Origin: Desulfovibrio sp. JY
GTDB lineage: Bacteria > Desulfobacterota > Desulfovibrionia > Desulfovibrionales > Desulfovibrionaceae
Direction: 5' to 3'
NCBI GenBank assembly: GCA_021730285.1
Contig: CP082962.1
Location: forward strand, 1,054,001 to 1,118,000
Length of the DNA stretch: 64,000 nucleotides
Shown: piece after piece, positions 42,517 to 51,084 of the stretch
Layout of the letters: each line of letters begins with the position of its first letter
How positions within the stretch are numbered: position 1 is the first letter of the stretch
Made by a program: the position numbers and the translations under genes
Notes under the pieces: generated by a model
Seen by the model: only the letters and a program-made list of their open reading frames with translations
Told to the model about the DNA's origin: nothing
Databases searched by the model: none

Positions 42517-43740
42517 GTGTTTTTTAGCCTGCGCATCGCGATCAAGTCGCTCACCACCCACAAGATGCGCACCATCCTGGCCATGCTGGGGGTGTTTCTG
42601 GGGGCGCTGGCCTTAACCGGCGTGCTCCATATCTCGCTGGCCATGGAACGCAAGGCCGTGCTGGAAACCGAAAAGCTCGGCCCCAACCTGCTTATGGCCA
42701 TGAGCGGCAACGTCCGCTTCCGACGCGGGGACATCCGGTCAGACGCCGGCAATACCAAACTGAAGCTGCCCGATGCCATGGCGCTTTTGCGCGGCCTGCC
42801 CTCGGTCGTCGGCGGCGTGCCCTACCTGGCCTTCACCTCGCCCATCCGGGCCGGGGACAAAAAAACCATGTGCCAGATCGTGGCCACCTGGCCGGCCTAC
42901 CCGGCCATTCGCGGCAACCATCCGCAATACGGCCACTTCTTCGACCAGGACGACGAGAACGACAAGGCCCTCGTGTGCGCCCTGGGGCCGACCATCGCCA
43001 CGCGACTTTTCGGTTCGCCCGAGGCGGCCGTGGGCCAGACGGTCTATATTTTCCGGGCGCGGCTTCGGGTGGTCGGGGTGATGGAGGAAAAAGGCTCGGA
43101 CGTTTCCGGCACCAACCAGGACGAGCAGATTTTCGTGCCGCTTTCCACCTACATGCGCCGCATGTCCAACAAGAACTACATCCACGGCGTCTATATGCAG
43201 CTGGCCGAGGGCACGGATTTCGAGGCGGCCAAGGCCACGGCGCAATATATCCTGCGCCGCCGCCACGACATCAAGACGGAAAAGGGCCAAGCCGACGATT
43301 TCCGGGTGCTCACCGCCCGCGACACCATGCAGCTCAAACAGCAGGCCCTGGATCTGGTCCAGACGCTCGGCTACATCAGCTCGTCGCTGTCCTTCGCCAT
43401 CGGCGGACTCGGCATCCTGTCCATCATGATCCTGCTCGTGCGGGCCAGACGCCTGGAGATCGGCATCCGGCGGGCCGTGGGGGCGCGACGGCGGGACATC
43501 ATCCGCCAGTTCCTCATCGAATCCGGGGCCATGTCGGCAGTCGGCGGCACGGCGGGCACGGCGGCGGCGCTGCTCCTTCTGGCGGTCATCTACCGGCTCG
43601 GGCAGTTCCCGAGCGTCTACAACGCCTGGCTCATCGGCACGTCGCTTTTCGGCTCGGCCGCCCTGGGACTGGTCGCCGGCGCGTACCCGGCCTGGAGCGC
43701 GGCCAATGTGGAGGTGTTGCAGGTGTTACGGGATGAGTAG
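42517..43740 (+). CDS. MacB/FtsX-type ABC transporter permease
   Basis: The 407-residue protein has an N-terminal transmembrane helix (TILAMLGVFLGALALTGVLH), a periplasmic domain of about 230 residues, and three C-terminal helices (SLSFAIGGLGILSIMILLV, AVGGTAGTAAALLLLAVIY, GSAALGLVAGAYPAWSAANV), the FtsX/MacB layout. The segment RARRLEIGIRRAVGARRRDII is the family coupling region. Such permeases need a separate ATPase, but none is adjacent. It starts with GTG 8 bases after the ModE-type gene, so the two are probably one operon. Function is mechanotransmission for export or lipoprotein handling; substrate unknown. Confidence 0.87.
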   Translation: MFFSLRIAIKSLTTHKMRTILAMLGVFLGALALTGVLHISLAMERKAVLETEKLGPNLLMAMSGNVRFRRGDIRSDAGNTKLKLPDAMALLRGLPSVVGGVPYLAFTSPIRAGDKKTMCQIVATWPAYPAIRGNHPQYGHFFDQDDENDKALVCALGPTIATRLFGSPEAAVGQTVYIFRARLRVVGVMEEKGSDVSGTNQDEQIFVPLSTYMRRMSNKNYIHGVYMQLAEGTDFEAAKATAQYILRRRHDIKTEKGQADDFRVLTARDTMQLKQQALDLVQTLGYISSSLSFAIGGLGILSIMILLVRARRLEIGIRRAVGARRRDIIRQFLIESGAMSAVGGTAGTAAALLLLAVIYRLGQFPSVYNAWLIGTSLFGSAALGLVAGAYPAWSAANVEVLQVLRDE

Positions 43741-43745
43741 AGGAT

Positions 43746-43910
43746 GCGAGAGGGGGACCTTTTTTGGGAAAAAGGGTCCCCCTCTCGCGCTCTCCCCTCC
43801 CAAAAACTTTCAATAATTACCGAGGGATTGGCGGCAACCTTTTGTAACCGCTAAAAGTCTTTGGGAAGGGGGGCCGGGGGGGAACCCTTTCTACAGAAAG
43901 GGTTCCCCCC
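43746..43910. repeat. Paired hairpin module between convergent genes
   Basis: Two hairpins about 90 bases apart: GCGAGAGGGGGACC...GGTCCCCCTCTCGC (43746-43788) and GGGGGGAACCCTTTC (43877-43891) with GAAAGGGTTCCCCCC (43896-43910), loop TACA. Between them CCCTCCCAAAAACTTTCAA and AAAGTCTTTGGGAAGGGG face each other as an inverted pair. The second hairpin and its lead-in repeat 34709-34765 almost exactly. They end the permease (+) and chrA (-) transcripts. Confidence 0.82.
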
Positions 43911-43931
43911 GGTTCATCTTTCAAAGCACCT

Positions 43932-45092
43932 CTACCGCAGCAAATAAAAGTCCCCCACCGCGATGGCCACACCCATGAGGATGAGCCAGATCACCGACGG
44001 CTTTTTCCAGAGCATCAGCAACGCCGAGAGCCCCAGCGTCACCCCGGTCGGCCAGTTCCAGTGCACTTCCTGGCCCAGGAAGATGGCCACGCTGCCCAGC
44101 ATGCCGATAAACCCCGCCAGCACGCCGGTCACCCCCTTTCGCACCCAGGGATTGTTCCCCACGGAGCCGAAGACCGGCCCGATGGCCACGACCAGGATGA
44201 ACGACGGGCCAAGAATGCACAACGTGGCCAGACACGCGCCCAAAAGCCCGTGCATCAGGTAGCCGATAAAGGTCGCGGTAATGACCACCGGCCCGGGCGT
44301 CACCTGCCCGAGCATGATGCCGGCCATGAGCTGGGTTTCGGTCAGCCAGTGGCTGGTGTGCACGATGTCTTCCAGGAAGATCGGGATGGTGGCGAACCCG
44401 CCGCCAAAAGACAGCAGCGACGCTTTGATCATGTACACGGCCAGCTGCCCCATGCGGGGCTCCCACAAAAAGGCCCCCACGGCCGCACCGGCCATGGCCA
44501 GGCACAACACGATGATCTTCACGATCAGATGGGTGGGGAACTTCTCCACATCCTCGCCGGCGTCCTGGGCCTTCGGCCGCGGCAGCACGAAAAGCGCCAG
44601 CACGGCGCAGCCGCCAAGCACGATCAGCGAGGAAATCTTGAACATGAACAGCGCGAACCCGATGGCGGCCAGGGCCGCCGCGCGCCAGTTCTTGATGCTC
44701 ACCGCAAACGACATGCGCGCCGCCTGGAGGATGACCACGATGATCACCGCGTCCATGCAGGCCAGCACCGCCTTGACGATCTCCAGGCTGTGATAGGCCA
44801 CGTACAGCCAGGTAAGGCCGAGCATCATCAGAAAGCTCGGCATGGCCATGCCGGCAAAGGCCACCACGGCCCCGGTGACGCCCTTGTACTCCTGGCCGAT
44901 GTACCCGGAGAGCTGGAGAATGGTGGAGCCGGGCAGGATCTCCGTCAGGGCCACGCCCCGGCCGAAACGCCGCGAGTCGATGATGCCGCGTTTTAGGACC
45001 TCGGCCCGCAGGTAGGGAATAATGGCCGGGCCGCCGAAATTGGTCGATCCCACCCGGAAAAAGAGGCCAAAGAGCTTGAGGAACTCACCCAT
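43932..45092 (-). CDS. chrA: ChrA-type chromate transporter
   Basis: The 386-residue protein is a two-domain CHR transporter (long-chain type). Each half carries the family motif: FFRVGSTNFGGPAIIPYLR with LTEILPGSTILQLSGYIG in the first, and IKASLLSFGGGFATIPIFLE with GIMLGQVTPGPVVITATFIG in the second. About ten membrane segments are visible. It exports chromate or related oxyanions using membrane potential. ATG 45092 was chosen at the start of the conserved region; the upstream extension to 45176 is basic and atypical. The gene is separate from the glycan genes that follow. Confidence 0.92.
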   Translation of the reverse strand: MGEFLKLFGLFFRVGSTNFGGPAIIPYLRAEVLKRGIIDSRRFGRGVALTEILPGSTILQLSGYIGQEYKGVTGAVVAFAGMAMPSFLMMLGLTWLYVAYHSLEIVKAVLACMDAVIIVVILQAARMSFAVSIKNWRAAALAAIGFALFMFKISSLIVLGGCAVLALFVLPRPKAQDAGEDVEKFPTHLIVKIIVLCLAMAGAAVGAFLWEPRMGQLAVYMIKASLLSFGGGFATIPIFLEDIVHTSHWLTETQLMAGIMLGQVTPGPVVITATFIGYLMHGLLGACLATLCILGPSFILVVAIGPVFGSVGNNPWVRKGVTGVLAGFIGMLGSVAIFLGQEVHWNWPTGVTLGLSALLMLWKKPSVIWLILMGVAIAVGDFYLLR

Positions 45093-45138
45093 GGCAGGCC
45101 GGCTCCGTGTTGACGGTTCTGGTCTCGGTCGTACCCCT

Positions 45139-46323
45139 TCAGGCGTTTTTGACAAGTTCCGTTTCCCGGGCGGCAATGGCCGACCACTCGAAGGCGGCGG
45201 CGCGCTCGCGAGCAGCCATTACGGCCGCCTCCCGGCATCCGGGCTCGTTTAACACGCACAGCACCGCATCGGCGAAAGCCCGGGTATCCTCGAGCGGCGT
45301 TTTGACCATGCCGGTAGGGAAAATCTCGCGGTAAATCGGCAGATCGTAGGCCACCACCGGAAGCCCGCTGGCCATGGCCTCCACCGCCACCTGGCCGAAG
45401 CTCTCGTAATGGCTCGGCATGAGGAAACAGCCGGCGGCTTTAAGGAGCCGCACCTTCTCCGCGCCCTGGCGAAATCCGAGCAGGTCCACGTTGCCCGAAA
45501 GCCCCGCGTCCTTGATCTCCTGGGTCAGCTTGGCAAACCACCAGTCGCTGCCGCCGCCGATGACCCCAAGCCTGCTTCCCGGCCGGGCGTCGCACACCAT
45601 CCGCCAGATGCGCACCAGATCGAAAAGCCCTTTTTGCGGATGCAGCCGCCCCAGAAAAATGCCGTCATAGACCGGCGTTTCCTCCACAGGCGAGACACTG
45701 TCGAAAAATTCCCTGTCCACGCCCATGGTCACCACGTGCACCTTCTCCGGCTTGGCGCCCATGGCAAGAAGCGAATCCTTGTCCAGGGAATTGAGCACGA
45801 GCAGGGTCGCCCCGGCCAAGCGCGCCATGGCCACCGACAGCCACTGGGTGACGTAATAGAGCACGCCGCGCACCGTGGGCAGCCGCTTCTTGCCGCCAAA
45901 GACGTTCTCGTAGCCCTTGAAGGGGTTGGGCGCGATGAGAAACACGCAGACCACGAGCTTGGCCCCGGGATTGCGCCAGCGACACAACAAGGCCGGCAAC
46001 AGGTCGAACAGGAAATCCGACGGTGCGTACACCGCGTCCACATTTTTCGGATACCGCGCGAACGGACAGGTCAAAATGCGCCACAGATAGGTGCGCAGGA
46101 CGTTCCACAGCCCGTCCGACTCGTCCGAAAACGGCTCCCAGTGCACCTGCCACGAGGCCCGCACGCCCTGGGACTCCAAAACCCCGATCTCCCGCCTGGG
46201 CAACAGCAGCAGCAACTCCACCCCGGCGGCCAGCCACCGCTTGGCTATCTCGGCAAACCGGACCTCGCTGCCGTCCCGGTTGCTGGTATTGACCCGACCC
46301 ATGGCCGGCACGAATATGCGCAT
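45139..46323 (-). CDS. Glycosyltransferase family 4 protein
   Basis: The 394-residue protein has two Rossmann halves of the GT-B fold. The C-terminal half carries YDGIFLGRLHPQKGLFDLV (about residues 228-246), LGVIGGGSDWW and the nucleotide-sugar motif MPSHYESFGQVAVEAMASG (E-X7-E) of GT4. It would transfer a sugar from a nucleotide donor in the cytoplasm during polysaccharide synthesis. The start at 46323 opens MRIFVPAMGRVN. It is the last gene of the minus-strand glycan block and is separated from the next glycosyltransferase by a hairpin-rich 413-bp gap. Confidence 0.9.
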   Translation of the reverse strand: MRIFVPAMGRVNTSNRDGSEVRFAEIAKRWLAAGVELLLLLPRREIGVLESQGVRASWQVHWEPFSDESDGLWNVLRTYLWRILTCPFARYPKNVDAVYAPSDFLFDLLPALLCRWRNPGAKLVVCVFLIAPNPFKGYENVFGGKKRLPTVRGVLYYVTQWLSVAMARLAGATLLVLNSLDKDSLLAMGAKPEKVHVVTMGVDREFFDSVSPVEETPVYDGIFLGRLHPQKGLFDLVRIWRMVCDARPGSRLGVIGGGSDWWFAKLTQEIKDAGLSGNVDLLGFRQGAEKVRLLKAAGCFLMPSHYESFGQVAVEAMASGLPVVAYDLPIYREIFPTGMVKTPLEDTRAFADAVLCVLNEPGCREAAVMAARERAAAFEWSAIAARETELVKNA

Positions 46324-46736
46324 GATGTGTGTGAGCCTCCGGCAAGGAGGAGGGAACCGGGGGAGGGAACCCCTTTTTTGAAAAAAAGGGGTTCCCTCCC
46401 CCGGACCCCCACCCTCCCCAAAAAACTTTAAAGGGGTTACGATGCACCCTTCTTTCGTTCGTAAAATCCAACACCCTTCGCCCCGAAGGGGCGACGGCGT
46501 GGTGGGGGCGGAATTTGTTTGGGACGAGCTTGCCGCGAAGCGGCATGCACCGTCCCGGCAAATTCCGCCCCCATCTTCCAACACTTCCGCCTGACCGCCA
46601 GCCAACCCAGCCTCCGCCCAGCCAAAGCACACCGGCCGGGGGGGCCGGGGGGCCCGTGGCCCCCCGGCGGGGTGCAGGGGCAGCGCCCCTGTCGGGGCCT
46701 GGGGCAGAGCCCCAGCCGTCTCCGCCCCGCCCCCCG
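46324..46736. repeat. Gene-free 413-bp region made of hairpin modules
   Basis: No gene is supported. It holds: a perfect 23-bp stem CCGGGGGAGGGAACCCC... (46357-46379 with 46382-46404) followed by GGACCCCCACCCTCCCC; a short CGCCCC/GGGGCG hairpin near 46480; a 69-bp inverted repeat at 46504-46572; and a GC-rich module (about 46632-46717) with GGCCGGGGGGCCC, AGGGGCAGCGCCCCT and TGGGGCAGAGCCCCA hairpins. The order matches the composite elements at 14341 and 26815, though the terminal 13-bp repeats are degraded. Confidence 0.75.
46504..46572. repeat. 69-bp interrupted inverted repeat (cruciform)
   Basis: Outer arms GGGGGCGGAATTTG (46504-46517) and CAAATTCCGCCCCC (46559-46572) are perfect; GGGACG/CGTCCC continue the stem, and the centre has TGCCGC-GAA-GCGGCA. 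The whole folds into one long branched hairpin, comparable in position to the 50-base hairpin at 14454-14503. Confidence 0.8.
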
Positions 46737-47909
46737 CTACCCGGCCAACGTCTGTTCGTAGATCGCTTCGAGACGCGCGGCCACGGCGGGCCAGTTGAGC
46801 TCCTCGGCGATAAGCCGGCGCGCGTTTTCGCGTTTGCGATCCCGCTCCGTAGCATCGGTCAGGGCGGTGACGATGGCCCGGCCAAAGGCGGCGGCATCGT
46901 CGACCGGGGCGGTGTAGCCGCAGTCGCGCGATTCCATGATGCGTTTGATTTCCCCGACGGCGTTGGACACGACCGGCACGCCCGAGGCGAGGTAATCCCC
47001 GAAGCGGATCGGAAAGCGGGCTTTCTCGATGGGGTCGTCGTCCATGGGCAAAAGGAGCGCGTCGGAGGCGGCGAGGTAGGCCGGCACTTCCGTTGGCGGC
47101 TTCTCGCCGATGGTGACGATATCCGGGGCGAAGCGCTCCTCGTAGGCGCGCATGCGGGTCTTGAAGTCGTCGGAAATATGGAGCTTGCCGAGGAAAAGGA
47201 GCTTGAGGCCCGGGAGGGTCTTTCTGGCCTCGGCATAGGCGTCGAGGAGCGCGAACAGGGACTCGGTGTAGGTGTGGCCCATGGACAGGACGATCTTGTC
47301 GTCCGGGGCCAGGCCCAGGGAGGCGCGCGCGTCCGCCTTGTCCGGCATGTCGGCGGCCAGGGTCGGGCAGTTGGGGATGTAGTGGATTTTTTCCTCGGGC
47401 AGACCGGCGTCGCGGAATTTCCGCATGAGGATTTCGCTGGCGGCGGTGGCCATGTCGGCCACGGCCGGGAGCCTGTCCTCGGTGAAGTCGTAGAGCGCGC
47501 GCACGGGCGCGGGATGGTGCAGGGTGAAGCCGCCCTTCCACATGTCGTCGTGGTCCAGGACGATTTTCACCTTGGGCCGGGCGATGGACGTCAGGAACGT
47601 GGGAAAGCTTATGGGATGCAGCGGAAAGGCGAAGGCATGGAGGATATCCATGTCGGCCGTGAGGCATTCCTTGGCGTTTAGAAACATGCGCAGGGTATGG
47701 CCGGTGTGGTAGGTGGCGATATTGACGCGCGGCAGGATGCGGATGGTGAGCGAGCCTTCCTTGCGGTCGCGGATGGAGAGCGTGGGCTCGCGCGAGGCGC
47801 ACAGCAACGTCACGTCGTGACCGCGTTCGGCCAGGTGCCGGGCCAGATGGTAGCACCGGAAATAGGTGCCGTAGCGCTCGGGATTGTGGTTGAGATAAAG
47901 AATTTTCAT
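46737..47909 (-). CDS. Glycosyltransferase family 4 protein
   Basis: The 390-residue protein opens MKILYLNHNPERYGTYFRCY, typical of the GT4 N-terminal Rossmann fold, followed by HLARHLAERGHDVTLLCAS. The C-terminal half has KIVLSMGHTYTESLFALLDA, LLFLGKLHISDDF and PIRFGDYLASGVPVVSNAVG at the donor site. It probably adds a sugar in the surface-glycan pathway. It begins directly after the stop of the radical SAM-DprE2 fusion (no spacer), so it belongs to the same operon. Confidence 0.9.
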   Translation of the reverse strand: MKILYLNHNPERYGTYFRCYHLARHLAERGHDVTLLCASREPTLSIRDRKEGSLTIRILPRVNIATYHTGHTLRMFLNAKECLTADMDILHAFAFPLHPISFPTFLTSIARPKVKIVLDHDDMWKGGFTLHHPAPVRALYDFTEDRLPAVADMATAASEILMRKFRDAGLPEEKIHYIPNCPTLAADMPDKADARASLGLAPDDKIVLSMGHTYTESLFALLDAYAEARKTLPGLKLLFLGKLHISDDFKTRMRAYEERFAPDIVTIGEKPPTEVPAYLAASDALLLPMDDDPIEKARFPIRFGDYLASGVPVVSNAVGEIKRIMESRDCGYTAPVDDAAAFGRAIVTALTDATERDRKRENARRLIAEELNWPAVAARLEAIYEQTLAG

Positions 47910-50123
47910 CTAGAGGTTCGTTTTGACGAAGAGTTTTTCGGGAAGCGCCCGCACAAGGGCCATGATGGGCCGCCAGTACCAGGGGGTATAGACCACGGAG
48001 CTGCCGGCGTGGATGGCCCGGCGGATGTCGACCGCGACACGCTGCGGCGTCGCGGTCAGCCACTTGGGCGTCGGTGCGGCGGCGGTCATGCGCGTCCTTG
48101 TCCAGCCGGGCAGGACGGTCACGACGTGCACGCCCGTCTTGGCCAGCCGGTGGCGCAGGCCGGACAGGGCCACGGTGAGCCCGGCCTTGGCCGCGCCGTA
48201 GAGGTAGTTGCTCTTGCGGCCGCGTTCGCCGGCCGGGGAGGACAGGGCGACGATGGTGCCGTGTCCCTGCCGTTCCATGGCCGCGGCCGCGATTTCGAGG
48301 ATGGAGAGCGCGCCGGTCAGGTTGGTGTCGATGACGGTCCGGGCCGATTCGAAATCGCGCTGGCCGGCCTTCTGGTCGCCGAGCAGGCCGAAGGCCACGA
48401 CCACGAGGTCCGGGGCCGGGTCCAGGGACTCGTAAAAGGCCTTGTGACCGGCGGTATCCAGGGCGTCGAACGGGCACACGGTCACCTTGACGTCGCAGTC
48501 GCAGGCGATGGCCTCGGCCGCAGGCTCCAGGCGCGCGGTATCGCGCGAGGCCAGGGTCAGGGTCGCCTTGTCATGCTGGGCCAGCTCCCGGGCCAGGGCC
48601 AGGGCGATGTCGGAATTGGCCCCGAGAATGAGAGCATGGGGCGGGGCATCGTCCGGGGTTAGCACCCTGGGCCGCTTGGGCGGCAGCAGGGTGTTTTTGA
48701 GCAGCCGCAGGCCGAACCGGGCGTAGTTGGCCAGGATTTTCGGGTTGCCGCCGGCCTGGAGGATCTTGCGGCCGATGTAGGACGGGCGCAGGTGGAAATC
48801 GAGCAGGGTCTTCTTGCGGAAGGCCTCGATCTCTTCCATGGACAGGTGTTTCGTGCCCACGGTCGGGGCGTTGAAATAGTCCTTGCCGAGCACGGTGCCC
48901 GGAATGAGCCCTTCCTGGCGGGCGATCTCGTTTAAGTGCGTGCCATAGTACGGAATGGCGATATGGAGTTCCAGGAAGTCGTTGTCGAGGGCGAAGATGT
49001 GCTTGCGCGTGGCTTCCAGGTGCTCCCGGCCCTCCCAGGGCAGACCGATGAGGAAAAAGCCGAAGGTCAAGAGCCCCACTTCCTTGGCCCATTTGGTGGC
49101 CTGGAGGTTGTCGTTGATTGTTGTGTTCTTGTGGATGCGCGTGAGCGTCTCGGGACTGCCGGACTCGTAGCCGAAGGCCACCAGCCAGCAGCCGGCCTTT
49201 TTCATGATGGCCAGGGTGTCGCGCTGAAGCGGTTTGACCTTGGAATTGGCCACCCAGCGAATCTTGCCGGCAAGCGGCGAGTCCAGGATGGCCCGGCAGA
49301 CGGCCTCGGTCCATTTGGCATCGAAGGTGAAGGTGTCGGACTTGAAGAAGAAGTCGCGGATGCCGTGGGTGAAATAGCACTCCGAGAGTTCGGCCAGGAT
49401 GTTTTCCGGGGAGCGCAGGCGCAGCTTCTTGCCCGAAATCTTGGGCGTCATGCAGAAAATACAGGCCGAGGGGCAGCCGCGCGAGGTGGCGATGGTGGCT
49501 TGCGGTTCGCCGGTATCCGGCCGGATATACAGGGCGTTTTTGATGAGGCTGCGATCCGGAAAGGGCAGGCTGTCGAGGTCGGTTTCCCAGGAGGAAAAGT
49601 CCGTCTTGGCCCAGCCGCCATCCTTCCTGTAGAGGATGCCGCGAATACCGGGTACGGCCGCCGGGTCCTCGAAATGGGCCTTGGCCAGTCTCCCCACGGT
49701 GAAATCGGATTCCAGACCGATCAGATAGGTGGCGTCGGCGAGGTCGAGCTGGTCGAGCAGGGCATGGTCGGGATCGAAAAAGATCGCGCCCTTGAGCATG
49801 ACCAGCAGGCCCGGCTTGCGCTTCGCCAGCTCGCCAATGAGGGCCAAGTCGTCGAAAATGGTGGAGTTGGTGATGCTGACGAACACGCCATCCGGGTTTT
49901 CGCGCTCGAAATCGGCGAAAAGGTCGTCCGGGTGCAGACGCTCGGTCTGGTAGTCACGCAAAAAGACGGCGAAGCCTTCCTTTTTCAGCGTGGCGGCGGC
50001 ATAGCCCAGGTCGTTCGGCGCGCGCATGGACGTGGCCGTGGACTGCTCCACATTGCCCTGCGAACGGTCCTCGCCGCGCTGGTAGAACCGGCCCGGCGGA
50101 TAGAAAAGCATGATTTTTTTCAT
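47910..50123 (-). CDS. B12-binding-like radical SAM protein fused to DprE2-like reductase
   Basis: The 737-residue protein joins two enzymes. Residues 1-about 500 are a radical SAM protein with an N-terminal cobalamin-binding-like region (MLFYPPGRFY, VFVSITNSTIFDD) and SRGCPSACIFCMTP supplying the Cys-X3-Cys-X2-Cys cluster, with ESGSPETLTRIHKNTT downstream. Residues about 515-737 are a short-chain dehydrogenase: LILGANSDIALALARELA, FDALDT, VVAFGLLGD, SSPAGERGRKSNYLYGAAKAG (Ser/Tyr/Lys, given in part). This half strongly resembles mycobacterial DprE2, the keto-reductase of decaprenylphosphoryl arabinose synthesis. It overlaps the UbiA-type gene (ATGA), which fits that pathway. Confidence 0.87.
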   Translation of the reverse strand: MKKIMLFYPPGRFYQRGEDRSQGNVEQSTATSMRAPNDLGYAAATLKKEGFAVFLRDYQTERLHPDDLFADFERENPDGVFVSITNSTIFDDLALIGELAKRKPGLLVMLKGAIFFDPDHALLDQLDLADATYLIGLESDFTVGRLAKAHFEDPAAVPGIRGILYRKDGGWAKTDFSSWETDLDSLPFPDRSLIKNALYIRPDTGEPQATIATSRGCPSACIFCMTPKISGKKLRLRSPENILAELSECYFTHGIRDFFFKSDTFTFDAKWTEAVCRAILDSPLAGKIRWVANSKVKPLQRDTLAIMKKAGCWLVAFGYESGSPETLTRIHKNTTINDNLQATKWAKEVGLLTFGFFLIGLPWEGREHLEATRKHIFALDNDFLELHIAIPYYGTHLNEIARQEGLIPGTVLGKDYFNAPTVGTKHLSMEEIEAFRKKTLLDFHLRPSYIGRKILQAGGNPKILANYARFGLRLLKNTLLPPKRPRVLTPDDAPPHALILGANSDIALALARELAQHDKATLTLASRDTARLEPAAEAIACDCDVKVTVCPFDALDTAGHKAFYESLDPAPDLVVVAFGLLGDQKAGQRDFESARTVIDTNLTGALSILEIAAAAMERQGHGTIVALSSPAGERGRKSNYLYGAAKAGLTVALSGLRHRLAKTGVHVVTVLPGWTRTRMTAAAPTPKWLTATPQRVAVDIRRAIHAGSSVVYTPWYWRPIMALVRALPEKLFVKTNL

Positions 50124-51028
50124 GGAAGAACGGAGTGCTCCACATAAAGGATGACGTAGCAGCTGGCGATCCACAACACGAGGGACGCCTGGATGAAGCC
50201 GTCGCGCAAAAGGACCAGCGTGGGCGAGCCGCTTTTGCACTCCACCAGGGTTATCTGGAGATAGCGCAGCACGCCCATGATGACGAAAATCGCGGTCAGA
50301 TACAACTTGTCCGAACCGTGCTTGGCGATGACTTCCGGCGAAACGGTGTAGAGGATGTAGCTGACGATGACCACGGCCGCCATGATCATCATGGCGGCGG
50401 AGACGAATTCCAGGTTGTAGCCGTCAAGTGACCGGCGCGTTTTTTCGCAGCCGGCGGCGGATAAAAGCAGATCGTCGCGGCGTTTGGCGAAGCCGAGAAA
50501 AAGCGCCAGCAGGAACGTCATGAGCACGATCCAGTGGCTGGGGGTGATGCCCGTGACCACGCCGCCGGCAAACACCCGCAGCACGAAGCCCACGGCGATG
50601 CAGGCCAGATCGACCAGGGCCTTGTGCTTGAGCCCGAAGCTGTAAAGCAGGTTGATGCCGAGATAGCCGGCCAGGATGATCGTAAACCCGGCCGAGCCGA
50701 GCCAGGCCGTCACGAAAGCGCCGGCAACGAGCAGACCGCAGGCAAAGGCGATGCCCTCGGCAGGCGACAACGCGCCCGAAGCCAGCGGCCGGTTGCGCTT
50801 GGCCGGATGGGCCCGGTCCTCCTCCACGTCCTTCAGGTCGTTTATGACGTAAACGGCGCTGGCCACGAGACAAAAGGCCACAAACGCCAGCACCGCCCGC
50901 GCCACGGCGGCCGGACCGGCCAGCTTCCAGCCGAAAAAAAGCGGCAGAAAGACAAAGGCGTTTTTGATGTATTGATGCGGTCGGGCCAGCTTCAGGCAGG
51001 ACGCGAACCGTGACGGACGTTTTCCCAT
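50120..51028 (-). CDS. UbiA-family polyprenyl-phosphate phosphoribosyltransferase (DPPR synthase-like)
   Basis: The 302-residue membrane protein has eight or nine transmembrane helices. The motif KLARPHQYIKNAFVFLPLFF and the Mg/diphosphate motif YVINDLKDVEEDRAHPAKRN match mycobacterial Rv3806c, which transfers 5-phosphoribose from PRPP to decaprenyl phosphate, rather than quinone-biosynthetic UbiA. ATG 51028 has GGAG five bases before; a TTG at 51088 is in frame but less likely. Its stop overlaps the radical SAM-DprE2 fusion gene. Together they would make a lipid-linked ribose and convert it to arabinose. Confidence 0.88.
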   Translation of the reverse strand: MGKRPSRFASCLKLARPHQYIKNAFVFLPLFFGWKLAGPAAVARAVLAFVAFCLVASAVYVINDLKDVEEDRAHPAKRNRPLASGALSPAEGIAFACGLLVAGAFVTAWLGSAGFTIILAGYLGINLLYSFGLKHKALVDLACIAVGFVLRVFAGGVVTGITPSHWIVLMTFLLALFLGFAKRRDDLLLSAAGCEKTRRSLDGYNLEFVSAAMMIMAAVVIVSYILYTVSPEVIAKHGSDKLYLTAIFVIMGVLRYLQITLVECKSGSPTLVLLRDGFIQASLVLWIASCYVILYVEHSVLP

Positions 51029-51084
51029 AGCACTCCATCCGGCAACAGCCGGCCGGGGAACCATAGCCGGGATCGAACCCGGCT

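Noticed and set aside
45139-48477. A minus-strand open frame of 1,112 residues extending upstream of the glycosyltransferase at 45139
   Set aside because: The extra upstream part runs through the next glycosyltransferase and the DprE2 region in a wrong frame, is Arg/Pro/Gly-rich, and has no domain. It is a high-GC shadow; the real gene starts at 46323.
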